DNA from: Natranaeroarchaeum sulfidigenes
GTDB lineage: Archaea; Halobacteriota; Halobacteria; Halobacteriales; Natronoarchaeaceae
Direction: 5' to 3'
Length of the DNA stretch: 64,000 nucleotides
NCBI RefSeq assembly: GCF_017094485.1
Contig: NZ_CP064786.1
Coordinates: 2,418,001-2,482,000 of the forward strand
Part shown: positions 61,764 to 64,000 of the stretch, piece by piece
How the letters are laid out: every line of letters begins with the position of its first letter
How positions within the stretch are numbered: position 1 is the stretch's first letter
Program-made: the position numbers and the translations under genes
Notes under the pieces: generated by a model
Told to the model about the DNA's origin: nothing
Database searches by the model: none
Seen by the model: the letters and a program-made list of their open reading frames with translations, nothing else

Positions 61764-62627
61764 TCAGTCGTCAGCAGGGGCCGCGCCGGACGCCCCGGAG
61801 CGGTCGACGCCGACCGACGGCATGTCCGCAATGACCGACTCGTTCTTCGCGACCCAGTTCAGCAGCAGGAACGCGAAGATGTACTTCGCGACGATGTCGA
61901 GCCCGCTGTAGGCCCACGAGGTGATCGCGACGTCGAGCACGGCGATCCCCTCGGCGCCGAGCGCCCAGAAGATCGGGTAGCCGAGCCACATCGCGACCGT
62001 GAGGATCTTCAGCGTGTTGAAGATTTCAGCCGTCCCGTTCGCTTTGGCGTCCTCCGGCCACTTGACCAGCAGGACGTAGAGGACGACCAGGAAGAACATG
62101 CAGCTGATGAAGTACCAGAACCAGCGCAGGCCGTGTGAAGACACGGTCAGTGCAGCTGCAAGCCCGGTCACACACATGCTGATGTCCGCAACAAGGATCG
62201 TGAACAGATCCGTCGCGTTAGAGCCTGCAAGCAGACCGAGTGCGAGCAGGATCATCGGAGTCGACAGTGCCCAGGTGAGGTAGCGACCCCACATGGTGAG
62301 TACCTCTTCGCCCGCGAGTGCGTGCCCCGCCGGCATCTCCAGGAAACTGATTGTCAGTCCGGACACGAGCCCAGTATAACTGGAGATTGAGACAAGCGGG
62401 ACCATCAGCGTCGCCACGAAAATCAGCTGCGCGCGTGGATCTTTGACGTTACGACCCATATACACGAACAGCAGGATCGAGAGGCCGGCAAGCGCGATGT
62501 TTACCCAGAACGAGGCGCTCAGCAGCGCGTCATCCTGTACTGCCTCGAAGATTTCTGGCTGTGTCATCTCGAGGAACGTCCCGAACTGTGCTATTGCAGC
62601 CGCATCACCAGCTATCGCCTCTAACAT
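61764..62627 (-). CDS. hop: Halorhodopsin, light-driven chloride pump
   Basis: A 287-aa seven-helix microbial rhodopsin. Retinal binds Lys248 in L-D-I-V-A-K-Y-I-F. At the bacteriorhodopsin positions 85/89/96 it has Thr118, Ser122 and Ala129, the T-S-A pattern of chloride pumps, with the conserved Arg115 before them. The G-R-Y-L-T-W-A-L-S-T-P and W-L-G-Y-P segments agree with Halobacterium halorhodopsin. Start 62627 is placed by a TTTTTACAT box about 26-34 nt upstream; the longer frame runs through the promoter. Confidence 0.97.
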   Translation of the reverse strand: MLEAIAGDAAAIAQFGTFLEMTQPEIFEAVQDDALLSASFWVNIALAGLSILLFVYMGRNVKDPRAQLIFVATLMVPLVSISSYTGLVSGLTISFLEMPAGHALAGEEVLTMWGRYLTWALSTPMILLALGLLAGSNATDLFTILVADISMCVTGLAAALTVSSHGLRWFWYFISCMFFLVVLYVLLVKWPEDAKANGTAEIFNTLKILTVAMWLGYPIFWALGAEGIAVLDVAITSWAYSGLDIVAKYIFAFLLLNWVAKNESVIADMPSVGVDRSGASGAAPADD

Positions 62628-62652
62628 AATCCAATCGAAGAGGGGTACGACT

Positions 62653-62682
62653 ATGTAAAAAGGGTATGTCCTTACTAGTATG
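62653..62682 (-). promoter_or_regulatory. hop promoter: TATA box and Bat-UAS-like element
   Basis: TTTTTACAT at 62653-62661 (minus strand) is the TATA box. Directly upstream, 62669-62682 (plus strand TCCTTACTAGTATG) resembles the Bat-binding UAS of Halobacterium bop (consensus from memory ACCcnactagTTnG), sharing the central ACTAG. Its position, -42 to -55 from the start, is that of the bop UAS. Confidence 0.5.
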
Positions 62683-62731
62683 AACACATCCTACAAACAT
62701 GCGAAAAGGTACCAAGAGAAACTCAGTAGTC

Positions 62732-62754
62732 GGTTGGGAGCACTAACCCCAACC
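62732..62754. promoter_or_regulatory. Inverted repeat GGTTGGG/CCCAACC between hop and bat-like gene
   Basis: A perfect 7-bp inverted repeat (62732-62738 and 62748-62754) near the middle of the 201-nt divergent intergenic region. It could be an operator serving either gene or both. Confidence 0.45.
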
Positions 62755-62828
62755 CGTGTTCTTAATATTTCTAAATTGATAATGAAACATACCAGAACAT
62801 ATTATCCGACGCGCTCCAATACCTTACT

Positions 62829-64000
62829 ATGATCAAACCCCGGACGCTGCTCGTGTATCCGGCGGAAGACGCCGACGACATCAAGGCCTCACTTGAGAGC
62901 ACGGGCTGTCAGGTCGTCCACGTCAGCAAGGCGACGAGAGCGCTCGCCAAACTGTCCAGCCAGCAGTTCGACTGCCTGGTGAGCGGGTACGAACTCCCCG
63001 GCGACGACGGGCTCTCGTTATTATCGGCCGTGCGCGAAACACATCCCGGACTACCGGTCGTTCTTTTTACCGACTCGGACGAAGAGGAGATCACGGAGCG
63101 GGCCTTCGATAACGGGGTAAGCAGGTTCCTTCGAAAGAACGGAGCCGAATCGTTACGCCAGTTAAACACCGAAGTCACCGATCTTACCGTCAACAGATCG
63201 GCGACGGTCCACAAAGAGGAAATCGAGGAACACAGACCGACGCCGGAAGATATCTCGCGTGCCGTCCACGAGGCACCGATCGGAATCACGATGAGCGACC
63301 CCACACTGGCGGATAACCCGCTCGTGTTCGTCAACGAAGCATGGTCCGAACTGACCGGGTACGACGAAGGAGACATGCTCGGTCGGAATCCTCGGATCCT
63401 ACAGGGGCCGGAAACGGATCCGGATAACGTCGACGAACTGGCGACAGCAATCGAGGACGAAGAGCCAGTCACCGTCGAGATCCGAAACTACCGGAACGAT
63501 GGGACACCCTTCTGGAACGAGTTGACAGTCGCGCCCATATACGATGACGACGGAGAGCTCGTCCACTACGTCGGGTTCCAGAACGACGTGACAGACAGAA
63601 AAGCAGCCGAACGGCTCGCAAAGGGGCGCGCGGAGAAACTAGCAGCCGAACGGACCGTATTGCAACGAATACTATCGCGTGTGAACGGACTCCTTAGCGA
63701 GATTACCCGGATCCTCGTCGAGGAGAACGAACGTGCAACGATCGAACAGCAAGTCTGTGAGGAGATAGTCAGCTCGAAAAGTTACGTCGCGAGCTGGATC
63801 GGGACGATGAATCCAGCTGATACGAAGCTACAACTGTCGACACAGACGGGAGCGATATCCGGGATTCAGTCGCCAGTCGAGATCGAATCGATGCCGAACG
63901 CGGTCGAAGACGCACTCGAGTTGGGGAGCGTCAGGGTTTGCACAGTCGGCTCCGACGAGCGCGGGCGGCTCGCCCCGGACTCAGTCGGCGCACGACGGCT
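62829..64000 (+). CDS. Bat-like sensor-regulator (receiver-like, PAS, GAF), cut by window end
   Basis: About 390 codons visible, continuing beyond the window. Residues 1-115 form a receiver-like domain whose phospho-acceptor Asp is Gly53 (S-G-Y-E-L-P-G), while Thr81 and Lys103 remain. A PAS domain covers about 145-255: V-F-V-N-E-A-W-S-E-L-T-G-Y and G-R-N-P-R-I-L-Q, ending F-Q-N-D-V-T-D-R-K. A GAF-like region starts near 300. The layout is that of haloarchaeal Bat/HTH_10 regulators, whose DNA-binding part would be outside. It is divergent from hop. Confidence 0.85.
   Translation, partial: MIKPRTLLVYPAEDADDIKASLESTGCQVVHVSKATRALAKLSSQQFDCLVSGYELPGDDGLSLLSAVRETHPGLPVVLFTDSDEEEITERAFDNGVSRFLRKNGAESLRQLNTEVTDLTVNRSATVHKEEIEEHRPTPEDISRAVHEAPIGITMSDPTLADNPLVFVNEAWSELTGYDEGDMLGRNPRILQGPETDPDNVDELATAIEDEEPVTVEIRNYRNDGTPFWNELTVAPIYDDDGELVHYVGFQNDVTDRKAAERLAKGRAEKLAAERTVLQRILSRVNGLLSEITRILVEENERATIEQQVCEEIVSSKSYVASWIGTMNPADTKLQLSTQTGAISGIQSPVEIESMPNAVEDALELGSVRVCTVGSDERGRLAPDSVGARR

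Overview
The window is haloarchaeal chromosome. The evidence is the high GC, the acidic proteins, TFB, aIF1, two CetZ tubulin-like proteins, a halorhodopsin with a Blh retinal-forming enzyme, F420 biosynthesis genes (cofG, cofH, cofC), TiaS, NreA, an RPA3-type replication protein and many small zinc-ribbon proteins. Many genes have an AT-rich TATA-like box about 25-33 nt before the start codon and no clear Shine-Dalgarno site, as expected of leaderless haloarchaeal transcripts. I used this spacing to choose several starts. I see no rRNA, no convincing tRNA and no CRISPR array.

Layout. 1-3.7 kb: MoxR / DUF58 / transglutaminase membrane operon. 3.7-7 kb: aIF1, a hexapeptide acyltransferase, a small acidic protein with an operator-like repeat, an aldo/keto reductase. 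7-13.8 kb: rpa3-rpap3, convergent cofG and cofH, purC, a small zinc protein, an AstE/AspA-like deacylase. 13.8-19.7 kb: threonine synthase-like enzyme, PAP2 phosphatase, tiaS, a 54-aa zinc protein, tmk, membrane protein, NDUFA9-like reductase. 19.9-25.8 kb: cetZ1, a membrane protein, cofC, a zinc-finger SF2 helicase, a PAS histidine kinase. 25.8-27.4 kb: an IS1341-type element (tnpB plus a DUF2080-like gene) with a terminal hairpin and a second solo copy of that hairpin upstream. 27.4-34.5 kb: zinc, NUDIX, glycosyltransferase, HVO_0758-type, aldo/keto reductase, DHH and epimerase genes. 34.5-39.4 kb: a TadA/TadC-type pilus or secretion operon, divergent from cetZ2 (39.5 kb). 40.5-49.6 kb: alkaline-phosphatase-superfamily enzyme, ppa, PadR regulator, rnhA operon, tfb, nreA, lipoprotein, DUF302, CPBP protease. 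49.8-57.5 kb: Mut7-C, PolX, rhomboid, endonuclease V, SDR, Get3/ArsA ATPase. 57.5-64 kb: aminotransferase, CinA, membrane hydrolase, PHP protein, then blh and halorhodopsin (hop) divergent from a Bat-like sensor-regulator cut by the window edge.

How genes fit together. cofG, cofH and cofC serve F420 synthesis. nreA, rpa3, polX, nfi and rnhA are genome-maintenance genes. blh makes retinal and hop uses it as a light-driven chloride pump, and the divergent Bat-like gene is the obvious candidate regulator. The most interesting non-coding signals are the hop/bat intergenic region with a Bat-UAS-like element exactly upstream of the hop TATA, the TnpB omega-RNA-like end and its solo duplicate, and several perfect inverted repeats on core promoters (the small acidic gene at 5.4 kb, rpa3, cetZ2, tfb, nreA, PadR).
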